NCBI GenBank assembly: GCA_011947345.1
Contig: JAAVTG010000395.1
Span: forward strand, 1-64,000
DNA from: Phytophthora quininea
Lineage: Eukaryota > Oomycota > Peronosporomycetes > Peronosporales > Peronosporaceae
Length of the DNA stretch: 64,000 nucleotides
Direction: 5' to 3'
The position numbers and the translations under genes are program-made. This document shows, piece after piece, positions 20,515-31,236 of the stretch (position 1 is its first letter; each line of letters begins with the position of its first letter). The notes beneath the pieces are model-generated. The model did no database searches and was not told the DNA's origin. It worked only from the letters and a program-made list of their open reading frames with translations.

Positions 20515-21694
20515 CCGACGTGGTGCAGCCTTCCTCGGATCCGTTGCCGACGTTGCTGCTCGCTTCGGTGCTGTCGTCCCAATCCTCAAGGAGACCAATC
20601 GCGATTGCTAGGTTGCACATAGGCCATGACCGCAGCGGACTTCCGACGCACTCATGCGAGTATTGCGAAGACAGGATCAGCGCCATCCAGCATCCCAGTC
20701 GCGCCGAGCCATCTTCGCTTGGATCGGCGTGCGTGTTTTTATCGTGGTCGTTGCCTTCAAGCGGAGACCGCATGGAGAAAGTTCCTTCAATCGGTCTCCG
20801 CTTGAAGACACGGTCCAGGAGACGCGATCGCCGGTGGCATACCAAGCCCCGTAGAGATCACAGCGATGTTTGCTGCTGTAGTAGGATTTCAACATCGTTC
20901 CCATGAGCGTTGCGATGATTCAACCGTGCACCAACTTCCACGGCGGAGTGGCGAGGCTTTCCATTTCGTCTGATGAAAGCCTGCATGAAGTCACCGAGAT
21001 TCCGCTTGGCGCGCAAACGGTGGGCATCGTGCGCGTCATGCGCTCCAAGCAGCTCGTGTAAAGATGCGCTTCGAGACGTACGTGGCATTTCGCAGCGAAG
21101 GACTTCACCCGAGACGTTGGGCTCCACACTGTTGGGCCACAAGTTGTGCTGGAACAGTCCAATATTCGAGACGCGAGAGCTCGACGAAGATCAAGAGAGC
21201 GCCTCATCACACTCCAAGATGATCCCGTTGAATTGCGCAGGCGTCTCACGAGAAATTCGGCGTGCTCTGTCGTTCAGACACCCTCATGGCGCAGTTTGAG
21301 TTGATGACCGAGGAGACGCGCTTACTTTGCCTTTCACCGAATGCGCGGTGGCTCTCGGTCGTTTGTAGTTGCCGTCTTCAAGACTGCAATATCGTCAATC
21401 GGGTGCTCTACGGTGCTGGAAGTGGATTGCAAAGTGATAACGATGGAAGTAGCGAAGACCTCGTTGTTAGAGCACTCATATTCAGCTTTCTTAGGAAGAA
21501 AAACGCATATTCGTGCGACGTTGGGAACTCAACAGCCTGGACTGAAGACGTCGGCTCCTTGAAGTTCACTTTTCCCTATCTACACAAAGGTAGTTGTGCT
21601 CCCAACTCGAATCCTACGACTAGCTAATTGACTTCAACAACAACTTTAAAAAGTTCGTTGACATTGCAAGGGCTCACACTTGCTATTACGGAAT
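20515..21694 (+). other. Intergenic region without a convincing gene
   Basis: About 1.2 kb between NmrA copies A and B. Two short coding-like stretches on the plus strand, MSVAMIQPCTNFHGGVARLS near 20,905 and MAQFELMTEETRLLCLSPN near 21,286, are each under 80 residues and match nothing I recognise. A strong hairpin lies at 20,755-20,807. Confidence 0.4.
20755..20807. repeat. Perfect 16-bp inverted repeat (hairpin)
   Basis: CTTCAAGCGGAGACCG at 20755-20770 and its exact reverse complement at 20792-20807, with a 21-nt loop. It could be the remnant of a small inverted-repeat element or a structured RNA; no gene depends on it visibly. Confidence 0.6.
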
Positions 21695-22724
21695 CTACTC
21701 TGGCTTGGGAACAAGTCCTTGTACTTGAGCAGCACCTCCTGGAAGTGCAGCGGTTTGCGGCCGGTCAACTTCTCCACCGTGTCGGACGTGTTGAACATGG
21801 CGCCGTTGCCCAGCATCTCGCCGCAGCAGATAGCGTCTCCGATGCACAACTTCATGGGCAGCTGAGAGAAGTCGCCCGTGGCCATGTCGGTGGGCAGGCC
21901 GCGGTCCAACCACCACTTGGTCAGCTCCTCGTCGGGCATGTCCACCAACTCGCCCTTATAGCCCGTCACTTGGCACATCCAGTCGAACACTTCTTGCTGC
22001 GTCACGGCTCGGGGACCCGTTACATCGTAGACTTTGTTGGGCTCGCCACGACCCAGCAGAATGGCTGCCAGCACGCGACCGCAGTCCTCACGGGCTACGT
22101 AGGCGCCTGGCGTGCCGTGGCTGTTGCTTAGCCACTTGTCGCCGCACCACTTCCACGACGGCGCAAACAGCGTCGGGATGTTGTCGGCGTACAACCAGTT
22201 GCGCTGGATGTTGTAGTCGAGGCCGGACTCCTTGACGATCTTCTCGATGAAGTGGTGGTCGCGCGGCAGGAACGGGATGTCCTCCTCCACGTCCGTCTCA
22301 ATACCGGCTCCGACGAACGACGTATAGCAAGCGCGCTTGACGCCCACGGCCTTGGCGGCGTCGCACACGTTCTTGGCCTGCATGCGGCGGCCCATGCCGA
22401 AGCGCCACGTCGAGATGAGCGCCACGGCCTCGGCGCCGTCGAACACTTTCTTCATGCCCTCGACGTCGTCGTAGTCGGCCTTCTCCACGATGGCACCTTG
22501 GCTCTCCCAACGCGAGATGGACTCGGCAGGCAGCGTCTTGAGGTCGTAGCTGGTGATGACCACCTGCTCCTCGGGCTTGGCGATCTCGCACATGTAGTCG
22601 GCGGCGACGCGGCCGAGGTTGCCGTCGGCGCCCGTGAGCACGAACTTTTGGTCTTGCCCTTGGCGAGCTGCGAGAAGGCTCGCTGCACGGTGGGTCGGTG
22701 TAATTGTGCGATGGCACGCTGCAT
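21695..22724 (-). CDS. NmrA-like atypical SDR, copy B, apparent frameshifts at both ends
   Basis: Same family as copy A (TGADGNLGRVAADY, IQRNWLYADNIPTLFAPSW, VYDVTGPRAV). It differs by an N-terminal extension MQRAIAQLHRPTVQRAFSQL that looks like a mitochondrial presequence. This extension is out of frame by one base with the body (run CCAAAAGTTC, one A short). The last residues are out of frame with the family's FPKPE-stop (run TTCCCAAG, one C short). Both shifts also occur in the inverted copy E. If they are assembly errors, B is a full-length, organelle-targeted paralogue; if real, both B and E are damaged. The Inr element lies 36 bp before the ATG at 22724. Confidence 0.75.
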
Positions 22725-22759
22725 GATGCGGTGGGTGTTTGTTGCTTGGTGTGTTGGTA

Positions 22760-22775
22760 GCAAAACGCAAAGTGG
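22760..22775 (-). promoter_or_regulatory. Inr+FPR-like core promoter, NmrA copy B
   Basis: The minus strand reads CCACTTTGCGTTTTGC, with one base off the FPR consensus. The mirror copy for E is at 29,074-29,089. Confidence 0.55.
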
Positions 22776-22929
22776 CGGTCGAGGACGGAATTGTGGGCTA
22801 TTGCGGCTAGCCCGATGGAGAAGGAGGTTGGTGCGGGTCTGCTGGAGCACTCATCGCGTTGGTGGAGTTGACTTTGGCCGCTTGCACTCAACTGCTTGCC
22901 GCGATCTTCCCACCACGACAATCGTGCTG

Positions 22930-23297
22930 CTAGTGCAGTACATGTAGGTCGACTTCAAAAAGCTGCTTGATGTCCAAGGGCCATGCGAGGCGACATAGAT
23001 GCTCCGTCTGACGTTGCCTCTGGTGGACGTTGGCTTGGTTTGCTTGGACGCACTCATCGGCAGCCTGCAGACGAGTCTTTGCGGCGCTAGACCAGCTCTC
23101 GATGAGTGCGGCGACCGTCAATAGCCCAGGAGGCGACACATGTGGCGCCGATGACGAGCGTCGCGAGAGGGACCCGGTTTTGTGTTGGTGCTTGGTGCGC
23201 GTTCGTCTCCACTCTGGTGGCGCGTCATCAATCTGAGAATCCTTCGCGGTGGAGTGTCCGGCAAAGCAACGCGTTCGCCTGCTCTCGCTACGGGTGC
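22930..23297 (-). CDS. Possible small hypothetical protein in the palindrome arm
   Basis: An open frame of about 120 codons without an ATG at its head. Its coding-like C-terminal part contains VAALIESWSSAAKTRLQAAD and QTEHLCRLAWPLDIKQLFEV. An upstream exon would be needed. The mirror copy at 28,552-28,919 has the same frame. The function is not recognised. Confidence 0.25.
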
Positions 23298-24037
23298 CTT
23301 AAATCGTTGCGATATCATGTTTAAATTGTTAGGCTCAGGGCGAAAACAGCGAGGGGCGAGTGGTGCGTTGGTTTTGTCCGAGTCAGGGGCTGACTTCAAC
23401 ATGCATACAGCGTCTTTTCCTGCTTGGAGCGCTCAATGCTCGCCAAGCTCACTTACGCGGACACTTCCAATGGAAACTAATACCTGCGGCTCATTTCCCG
23501 CTGTAGCTTTCCGTCGCTTCAAAACTTTTAGAGAAAGAGAGAGATCATACATCTACATTACTAGTTATCTAGCAAATAGACTTCACGAAGGCTCTCAACC
23601 GCTGAACCAGCAACGACTGGCCCACGGGTGTCTGTTGATGTGGAGGTTCGTTCCCCGCATCACGTCTTCTTTCACTTCGTCCTCATCCAGGCACTGCTTC
23701 GGGTGTTCTACCACACCCAAAGCTTTTAATGCCATAGAGGCCGTGTAGTGTGGCGATACAATCTGTGACCGTCGTCGCTGTCGCTCTTTGAGGCACCGCA
23801 AGCGCACCACCACGATGATTACACTTCTGATTAACTGCTGCTGCGATGCCTCCCACCCAGCATCTTCTACAGCGGCACTAGAAAAGCACGCCGCAGCCTC
23901 GGATGAGTGCCCCCAAAACAATTAGCGCATCTCTATCATTTCCGCCGTGGGCGTTTGCTTGCAAGATACCGACTTTTAGGAAGGATGCTGGTCGGTTGCA
24001 ATGCTGGTCGATTGCCGTTGGCAGTGGCAACACTCAC
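23298..24037. other. Arm sequence without a convincing gene
   Basis: About 740 bp between the possible small gene and the copy C promoter. A minus-strand frame (23,595-23,921; VSPHYTASMALKALGVVEHP) shows weak coding character. It is changed by one base between the arms, so it is unlikely to be conserved as read. A short AG-rich microsatellite lies near 23,530. Confidence 0.3.
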
Positions 24038-24053
24038 TCACATTGCAATTTGC
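24038..24053 (+). promoter_or_regulatory. Inr+FPR core promoter, NmrA copy C
   Basis: TCACATTGCAATTTGC, 49 bp before the ATG; Inr with one base changed, FPR perfect. The mirror copy is at 27,800-27,815. Confidence 0.65.
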
Positions 24054-24101
24054 ATCTAAGCACCGCAAGCAACAACCTTCCGCTACTCCCACCACCGCGC
24101 C

Positions 24102-25061
24102 ATGACCAAGTTCGTTCTCACCGGATCCGACGGAAACCTCGGCCGCGTGGCTGCGGAGTTCGCCATCGAGATCCTCAAGCCCGAGGACCACCTGGTGCTC
24201 ACGAGCTACAACCTCAAAGCCATTCCGGAGGACGTGGTCGCGAGCTGGCGCGCCAAGGGAGCCGAGGTCGTGGCTGCCAGCTACGACGACGTCGAGGGCA
24301 TGAAGAAGGTGTTCGCCGGCGCCGAGGCCGTGGGTTTCATCTCCACCTGGTTGTTCGGTGACGGTCGCCGTAACCAGGCCAAGAACGTCTGCCGTGCTGC
24401 CAAGGAGGCTGGTGTGAAGCGTGTCTGCTACACGTCGTTCGTCGGTGCCGGTGTGGAGACCGACGTGGAGGAGGAGATCCCGTTCCTGCCGCGTGACCAC
24501 CACTTCGTGGAGAAGACGGTGAAGGAGTGCGGTCTGCAGTTCAACATCCAGCGCAACTGGCTGTACATGGACAACATCCCGAACTTGTTCGCTCCGTCGT
24601 GGAAGTTCTGCGGCAACAAGTGGCTGTCGAACTCGCACGGCGTCCCCGGTGCGTACGTGGCTCGCGAGGACTGCAGTCGCGTGTTCGCCGCCATGATCCT
24701 CGGTCGCGGTGAGCCCAACAAGGTGTACGACGTGACGGGTCCCGAAGCCGTCCAGCAGAAGGACGTGATGGAGTGGATGTGCCAGCAGACCGGCTTCAAG
24801 TGCGAGTACGTCGACATGTCGGACGAGGAGCTGACGAAGTGGTGGCTGGACCACGGTCTGCCGACGGATATGCAGACGGGTGACTTCTCTCAGCTGCCGA
24901 TGAAGTTGTGCATCGGTGACTGCATTTGCTGCGGCGAGATGCTGGGCAACGGTTCGATGCGCGAGACGTCGGACACGGTGGAGAAGCTGACCGGCCGCAA
25001 ACCTGCTCGCTACCAGGACTACCTGCTCAAGTACAAGCACCTGTTCCCGAAGCCGGAGTAG
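24102..25061 (+). CDS. NmrA-like atypical SDR, copy C
   Basis: 319 residues, intact. NAD(P)-binding TGSDGNLGRVA, then DHHFVEKTVKECGLQFNIQR and the family end YLLKYKHLFPKPE. It is almost identical to copy A over the first two thirds, and identical at most positions to the inverted copy D. It lies on the inner side of the left palindrome arm and points toward the spacer. Function as for copy A. Confidence 0.85.
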   Translation: MTKFVLTGSDGNLGRVAAEFAIEILKPEDHLVLTSYNLKAIPEDVVASWRAKGAEVVAASYDDVEGMKKVFAGAEAVGFISTWLFGDGRRNQAKNVCRAAKEAGVKRVCYTSFVGAGVETDVEEEIPFLPRDHHFVEKTVKECGLQFNIQRNWLYMDNIPNLFAPSWKFCGNKWLSNSHGVPGAYVAREDCSRVFAAMILGRGEPNKVYDVTGPEAVQQKDVMEWMCQQTGFKCEYVDMSDEELTKWWLDHGLPTDMQTGDFSQLPMKLCIGDCICCGEMLGNGSMRETSDTVEKLTGRKPARYQDYLLKYKHLFPKPE

Positions 25062-25177
25062 GTAGTACGTAGCGGGTTTCGTTCCTAGAGTAGACGGGAT
25101 TCATTTGTGCGATTCTAACGCTGGAGATGATTTCGACAAGCTTGTTTGTTTTGATGATGATGATTGAGTTCTTTTAT

Positions 25178-26677
25178 CGAAGCGCGGAGGAGCTTTGGGC
25201 GAGGGCGGCGTAAACGGAAGTGCTGTCCCTGCAGTTCAGGCGGACGGCGGCCACCTGGCCTCCTCAGCACATCTGCGTTTGAATTAGGTGAACTATATAG
25301 AAAATCCCCATAACAACTATACTCCTCCGGATGAATCCGGATATAGTTCTGCTCATTTAGAGGGTTTTGAAGCTCTTACAAAAAGGAGCATCTTGCCTTA
25401 AATGCTCGAAGTTTTGGAGATTGCCTTTGGAGGAGGCGTCAATGAATAGTACGTTGCCAGAATCCGTTGTCTCCAAGGCTTGGCGTGCTGCATGCGTCAG
25501 CTGGTCCCACTGGATCAAATCTTGAAACTCTCCATCTTTGTGAGATTGGGAATGCTGTGGTATCCTCCACCCTGATCATCTTCGTCATACTTCGTCTTGG
25601 GCGTGGTGCCGTTCGTGTCGGACATCCTAGGAAGCTGGTGGATAGTGTACGTCTTGAAATACGTTGACGCCGAAGTTGCCAGCACCGCCGGTGCTTCTAG
25701 TTCAGGGTTGTCCAGCCACACGACAAAGTGCAACCACCGATGTCGGAGACTCGGCTTCAGGGAGATCGTAAGGGCAACATCCTTGGTGAATACCAAACGA
25801 ACATGACGGCCCACTTGTCGCCATACCATTCGGATTGGCTGTACACTTATGACCCCAAGCAGAGCCCTTACACTTACCGTTGAGGCGACCGGTTCCTTTC
25901 AGGCCTTCCACTTGTTTCGCCGGCGGCGCTCACAGCAGGTGTGGGGTGGCAACACTCTGACGGATCGCGACGGCTTGAAATTGATTGCAGCTCTTTCACA
26001 GATGGTAATTGGCTCTGGTTGTGGGAAAGATTTACTTATGAGCGATTGCAACGGCTTCGACACGGTCGAAGCATCGGGTAGAGGCCGCAACGACTTGTAC
26101 TTCGGTGGAGAAATTCGAGACTGAGATGATGTTGCCCCAATCCGCCGATGAACCACAAAAACGGCTGGGTGGCATTGAACCGCTGTGATGGTGGCTGGCA
26201 CGCATCAGAACGCCTGCCCCTGAACCCCGCAGCCACGGTAGCTGGTGTGAGCTTGCTGCAGGCATACTGAAGGAACTGTGATTACCGTTCTAGTGCAAGG
26301 CTCAGCTGTATCGACGGAGCGCATCTGTTTGCACTCGTCAACCTCAAGCACTACAACGGCTCCCTGGACTGCCGACACGGCAGGAGGGCGAAGTAGGATA
26401 GCTATCTCACTTTTGCTTTTACCTCAAGAGCAAGAACCAATACAAGCAAGACCTTTGCCGGGAGTTCCAGCTCCCAAACCTCTGTTGACACGTCGCAACC
26501 GCATAAACGTTAATACGGTGAGTTGGTACCACGTGAATGATTCAGACCATCAATCCTCGAGACACAGCAGGTCTCTTCCATCATAGACTTGATTTAGTTG
26601 CTGGCTGAGGTACTACAGCGCCATCACCGTGTGCTCCTCCATCCAAATATGGATACATTTCGGCGATTAAAACTTCA
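25178..26677. other. Palindrome spacer (1.5 kb)
   Basis: Unique sequence between the arms. A minus-strand frame at 25,829-25,515 (ending MSDTNGTTPKTKYDEDDQGG and beyond) and another at 25,911-25,702 look weakly coding, but I cannot name them or join them. A small near-palindrome, TCCGGATGAATCCGGATA, lies near 25,327. I see no promoter element of the Inr+FPR type. Confidence 0.4.
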
Positions 26678-26793
26678 ATAAAAGAACTCAATCATCATCA
26701 TCAAAACAAACAAGCTTGTCGAAATCATCTCCAGCGTTAGAATCGCACAAATGAATCCCGTCTACTCTAGGAACGAAACCCGCTACGTACTAC

Positions 26794-27751
26794 CTACTCC
26801 GGCTTCGGGAACAGGTGCTTGTACTTGAGCAGGTAGTCCTGGTAGCGAGCAGGTTTGCGGCCGGTCAGCTTCTCCACCGTGTCCGACGTCTCGCGCATCG
26901 AACCGTTGCCCAGCATCTCGCCGCAGCAAATGCAGTCACCGATGCACAACTTCATCGGCAGCTGAGAGAAGTCACCCGTCTGCATATCCGTCGGCAGACC
27001 GTGGTCCAGCCACCACTTCGTCAGCTCCTCGTCCGACATGTCGACGTACTCGCACTTGAAGCCGGTCTGCTGGCACATCCACTCCATCACGTCCTTCTGC
27101 TGGACGGCTTCGGGACCCGTCACGTCGTACACCTTGTTGGGCTCACCGCGACCGAGGATCATGGCGGCGAACACGCGACTGCAGTCCTCGCGAGCCACGT
27201 ACGCACCGGGGACGCCGTGCGAGTTCGACAGCCACTTGTTGCCGCAGAACTTCCACGACGGGCGAACAAGTTCGGGATGTTGTCCATGTACAGCCAGTTG
27301 CGCTGGATGTTGAACTGAGACCGCACTCCTTCACCGTCTTCTCCACGAAGTGGTGGTCACGCGGCAGGAACGGGATCTCCTCCTCCACGTCGGTCTCCAC
27401 ACCGGCACCGACGAACGACGTGTAGCAGACACGCTTCACACCAGCCTCCTTGGCAGCACGGCAGACGTTCTTGGCCTGGTTACGGCGACCGTCACCGAAC
27501 AACCAGGTGGAGATGAAACCCACGGCCTCGGCGCCGGCGAACACCTTCTTCATGCCCTCGACGTCGTCGTAGCTGGCAGCCACGACCTCGGCTCCCTTGG
27601 CGCGCCAGCTCGCGACCACGTCCTCCGGAATGGCTTTGAGGTTGTAGCTCGTGAGCACCAGGTGGTCCTCGGGCTTGAGGATCTCGATGGCGAACTCCGC
27701 AGCCACGCGGCCGAGGTTTCCGTCGGATCCGGTGAGAACGAACTTGGTCAT
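26794..27751 (-). pseudogene. NmrA-like copy D, two single-base deletions
   Basis: The inverted twin of copy C. Relative to C and A, one base is missing near 27,262 (GACGGAGCG becomes GACGGGCG) and one near 27,317 (CTGCAGACC becomes CTGAGACC). The two deletions lie about 55 bp apart, throw that stretch out of frame and introduce a stop. They are not in long homopolymers, but they lie where the two arms would be confused during assembly, so a consensus error is possible. Otherwise the 3' two fifths are the same as in copy C. Confidence 0.75.
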
Positions 27752-27799
27752 GGCGCGGTGGTGGGAGTAGCGGAAGGTTGTTGCTTGCGGTGCTTAGAT

Positions 27800-27815
27800 G
27801 CAAATTGCAATGTGA
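27800..27815 (-). promoter_or_regulatory. Inr+FPR core promoter, NmrA copy D
   Basis: Mirror image of the copy C element; the minus strand reads TCACATTGCAATTTGC. Confidence 0.6.
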
Positions 27816-28551
27816 GTGAGTGTTGCCACTGCCAACGGCACACCATTGCAACCGACCAGCATCCTTCCTAAAAGTCGGTATCTTGCAAGCAAACGCCCAC
27901 GGCGGAAATGATAGAGATGCGCTAATTGTTTTGGGGGCACTCATCCGAGGCTGCGGCGTGCTTTTCTAGTGCCGCTGTAGAAGATGCTGGGTGGGAGGCA
28001 TCGCAGCAGCAGTTAATCAGAAGTGTAATCATCGTGGTGGTGCGCTTGCGGTGCCTCAAAGAGCGACAGCGACGACGGTCACAGATTGTATCGCCACACT
28101 ACACGGCCTCTATGGCATTAAAAGCTTTGGGTGTGGTAGAACACCCGAAGCAGTGCCTGGATGAGGACGAAGTGAACAGAAGACGTGATGCGGGGAACGA
28201 ACCTCCACATCAACAGACACCCGTGGGCCAGTCGTTGCTGGTTCAGCGGTTGAGAGCCTTCGTGAAGTCTATTTGCTAGATAACTAGTAATGTAGATGTA
28301 TGATCTCTCTCTCTCTCTAAAAGTTTTGAAGCGACGGAAAGCTACAGCGGGAAATGAGCCGCAGGTATTAGTTTCCATTGGAAGTGTCCGCGTAAGTGAG
28401 CTTGGCGAGCATTGAGCGCTCCAAGCAGGAAAAGACGCTGTATGCATGTTGAAGTCAGCCCCTGACTCGGACAAAAACCAACGCACCACTCGCCCCTCGC
28501 TGTTTTCGCCCTGAGCCTAACAATTTAAACATGATATCGCAACGATTTAAG
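27816..28551. other. Arm sequence without a convincing gene (right arm)
   Basis: Mirror of 23,298-24,037. The weak frame here runs on to VQRLRAFVKSIC and a stop because of a one-base difference from the left arm. No recognisable product. Confidence 0.3.
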
Positions 28552-28919
28552 GCACCCGTAGCGAGAGCAGGCGAACGCGTTGCTTTGCCGGACACTCCAC
28601 CGCGAAGGATTCTCAGATTGATGACGCGCCACCAGAGTGGAGACGAACGCGCACCAAGCACCAACACAAAACCGGGTCCCTCTCGCGACGCTCGTCATCG
28701 GCGCCACATGTGTCGCCTCCTGGGCTATTGACGGTCGCCGCACTCATCGAGAGCTGGTCTAGCGCCGCAAAGACTCGTCTGCAGGCTGCCGATGAGTGCG
28801 TCCAAGCAAACCAAGCCAACGTCCACCAGAGGCAACGTCAGACGGAGCATCTATGTCGCCTCGCATGGCCCTTGGACATCAAACAGCTTTTTGAAGTCGA
28901 CCTACATGTACTGCACTAG
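28552..28919 (+). CDS. Possible small hypothetical protein, right arm
   Basis: Mirror of 22,930-23,297, with the same open frame and no ATG. Listed because the frame survives in both arms. Confidence 0.25.
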
Positions 28920-29073
28920 CAGCACGATTGTCGTGGTGGGAAGATCGCGGCAAGCAGTTGAGTGCAAGCGGCCAAAGTCAACTCCACCAACGCGATGAGT
29001 GCTCCAGCAGACCCGCACCAACCTCCTTCTCCATCGGGCTAGCCGCAATAGCCCACAATTCCGTCCTCGACCG

Positions 29074-29089
29074 CCACTTTGCGTTTTGC
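29074..29089 (+). promoter_or_regulatory. Inr+FPR-like core promoter, NmrA copy E
   Basis: CCACTTTGCGTTTTGC, 36 bp before the ATG at 29125. Confidence 0.55.
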
Positions 29090-29124
29090 TACCAACACAC
29101 CAAGCAACAAACACCCACCGCATC

Positions 29125-30154
29125 ATGCAGCGTGCCATCGCACAATTACACCGACCCACCGTGCAGCGAGCCTTCTCGCAGCTCGCCAAGGGCAAGACCA
29201 AAAGTTCGTGCTCACGGGCGCCGACGGCAACCTCGGCCGCGTCGCCGCCGACTACATGTGCGAGATCGCCAAGCCCGAGGAGCAGGTGGTCATCACCAGC
29301 TACGACCTCAAGACGCTGCCTGCCGAGTCCATCTCGCGTTGGGAGAGCCAAGGTGCCATCGTGGAGAAGGCCGACTACGACGACGTCGAGGGCATGAAGA
29401 AAGTGTTCGACGGCGCCGAGGCCGTGGCGCTCATCTCGACGTGGCGCTTCGGCATGGGCCGCCGCATGCAGGCCAAGAACGTGTGCGACGCCGCCAAGGC
29501 CGTGGGCGTCAAGCGCGCTTGCTATACGTCGTTCGTCGGAGCCGGTATTGAGACGGACGTGGAGGAGGACATCCCGTTCCTGCCGCGCGACCACCACTTC
29601 ATCGAGAAGATCGTCAAGGAGTCCGGCCTCGACTACAACATCCAGCGCAACTGGTTGTACGCCGACAACATCCCGACGCTGTTTGCGCCGTCGTGGAAGT
29701 GGTGCGGCGACAAGTGGCTAAGCAACAGCCACGGCACGCCAGGCGCCTACGTAGCCCGTGAGGACTGCGGTCGCGTGCTGGCAGCCATTCTGCTGGGTCG
29801 TGGCGAGCCCAACAAAGTCTACGATGTAACGGGTCCCCGAGCCGTGACGCAGCAAGAAGTGTTCGACTGGATGTGCCAAGTGACGGGCTATAAGGGCGAG
29901 TTGGTGGACATGCCCGACGAGGAGCTGACCAAGTGGTGGTTAGACCGCGGCCTGCCCACCGACATGGCCACGGGCGACTTCTCTCAGCTGCCCATGAAGT
30001 TGTGCATCGGAGACGCTATCTGCTGCGGCGAGATGCTGGGCAACGGCGCCATGTTCAACACGTCCGACACGGTGGAGAAGTTGACCGGCCGCAAACCGCT
30101 GCACTTCCAGGAGGTGCTGCTCAAGTACAAGGACTTGTTCCCAAGCCAGAGTAA
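29125..30154 (+). CDS. NmrA-like atypical SDR, copy E, apparent frameshifts at both ends
   Basis: The twin of copy B, with the same presequence-like start and the same two out-of-frame joints (near 29,204 and 30,140). In the family frame it ends at TAA (30,152-30,154) where B ends at TAG: the palindrome homology breaks inside this codon. It is convergent with copy F, 75 bp away. Confidence 0.75.
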
Positions 30155-30228
30155 AACGATGTAGAGGACTAGAAAATCAACATGTATTGCAAGTTGAAGT
30201 GAATTCGCTAGTCGCATTAGATTGCGAT

Positions 30229-31185
30229 CTACTCCGGCTTAGGGAAGATGTCACGGTACTTGAGCATAGCATCCTTCCAGTGCGTAGGCTTGCGTCCCGT
30301 GAGCTTCTCCACCGTGTCGGAGACCTGGCTCATGGATCCGTTGGCCACGGTCTCACCAGAGCACAGCAGGTCGCCAATGCACAACTTCATGGGCAGCTGG
30401 GAGAAGTCTCCGTACACGTTGACAGGCAGACCACGGCCCAGCCAGTACTTCTTGAGCTCCTCATCCGACATGTCGACGAACTCGGCCTTGTAGCCGGTCT
30501 CGTTGCACATGAAGTCGAAGATCTCCTCGTGGGAGACTGCTTCGGGACCGGTCACGTCGTACACGTGGTTGGGTTCTCCACGACCAAGTAATAGAGCAGC
30601 CTGGACGCGACCGCAGTCGTCACGGGCGACATAAGCGCCACGAGCACCGTGGGTGTTGGTCAGCCAGCGGTTCTCCGTGAACTTCCACGACGGTGCGAAG
30701 AAGTTGGGGATGTTGTCGGCGTACAGGTAGTTGCGTTGGATACTGTACTGCAGTCCCGACGCATAGATCTGCTGCTCCACGAAGTGGTGATCACGCGGCA
30801 GGAACGGGATGTCCTCTTCGTTCTCAGCGGTCGATCCGGCACCGACAAACGATGTGTAGCAGATGCGCTTGACACCGCAGGCCTTGGCCGTGTCAATAAC
30901 GTTCTTGGCCTGACTACGGCGACGGTCTCCGATCAGCCACGTCGAGATGAACGACACGGCCTCGGCACCCTCGAAGATCTTCTTGAGACTGTCGGGCTCA
31001 TCGTAGCTGGCGGCGAACACCTCGACGCCCTTCTCCTGCCAGCGCTTGAGCTTGTCGGCCGGGATGCTGTCGAGCGTGTAGCTGGTGAAGACCAACTTGT
31101 CTTCAGGCTTGGCGATCTCCACAGCGAAGTCTGCGGCGACACCGCCGAGGTTACCGTCACAGCCGGTCAGGACGTACTTGGGCAT
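30229..31185 (-). CDS. NmrA-like atypical SDR, copy F
   Basis: 319 residues from ATG 31185 (MPKYVLTGCDGNLGGVAA), intact. It is clearly diverged from A-E: LNGRGLPVNVYGDFSQLPM-type C-terminal wording, WLIGDRRRSQAKNVIDTA, and IQRNYLYADNIPNFFAPSW. NAD(P)-binding reductase fold; substrate unknown. It is preceded by its own Inr+FPR at 31,221-31,236. Diverged sequence with a conserved frame indicates an older, selected paralogue. Confidence 0.85.
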   Translation of the reverse strand: MPKYVLTGCDGNLGGVAADFAVEIAKPEDKLVFTSYTLDSIPADKLKRWQEKGVEVFAASYDEPDSLKKIFEGAEAVSFISTWLIGDRRRSQAKNVIDTAKACGVKRICYTSFVGAGSTAENEEDIPFLPRDHHFVEQQIYASGLQYSIQRNYLYADNIPNFFAPSWKFTENRWLTNTHGARGAYVARDDCGRVQAALLLGRGEPNHVYDVTGPEAVSHEEIFDFMCNETGYKAEFVDMSDEELKKYWLGRGLPVNVYGDFSQLPMKLCIGDLLCSGETVANGSMSQVSDTVEKLTGRKPTHWKDAMLKYRDIFPKPE

Positions 31186-31220
31186 AGTTGCTTGAAAAGA
31201 GGGCGCTTGGTGCTTGGAAT

Positions 31221-31236
31221 GCAAATTGCAAAGTGG
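31221..31236 (-). promoter_or_regulatory. Inr+FPR core promoter, NmrA copy F
   Basis: The minus strand reads CCACTTTGCAATTTGC, 35 bp before the ATG at 31185. Confidence 0.7.

Larger units (their letters stand above)
21697..25177. repeat. Left arm of a large palindrome (NmrA copies B and C)
   Basis: About 3.48 kb, repeated in inverted orientation at 26,678-30,153. Coordinates of matching points sum to about 51,850 throughout. The arm carries NmrA copies B (minus) and C (plus) with their promoters. The outer end falls within the stop codon of copy B (homology stops after GAGTA); the inner end falls at GATTGAGTTCTTTTAT. Only scattered single-base differences are seen between arms. Confidence 0.9.
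26678..30153. repeat. Right arm of the large palindrome (NmrA copies D and E)
   Basis: Inverted repeat of 21,697-25,177. Differences from the left arm include two single-base deletions inside copy D, one base near 28,172, and the length of a CT run near 28,306. Confidence 0.9.

Noticed and set aside
21697..30153. Reading the palindrome as a terminal-inverted-repeat transposon
   Set aside because: No transposase, no target duplication at the outer borders, and one border lies inside a stop codon.
20191..30600. Long open frames antisense to the NmrA-like genes (for example over 19,914-20,906 plus and 23,976-25,040 minus)
   Set aside because: They are mirror frames of GC-rich coding sequence, lack domains, and follow the sense gene copy by copy.
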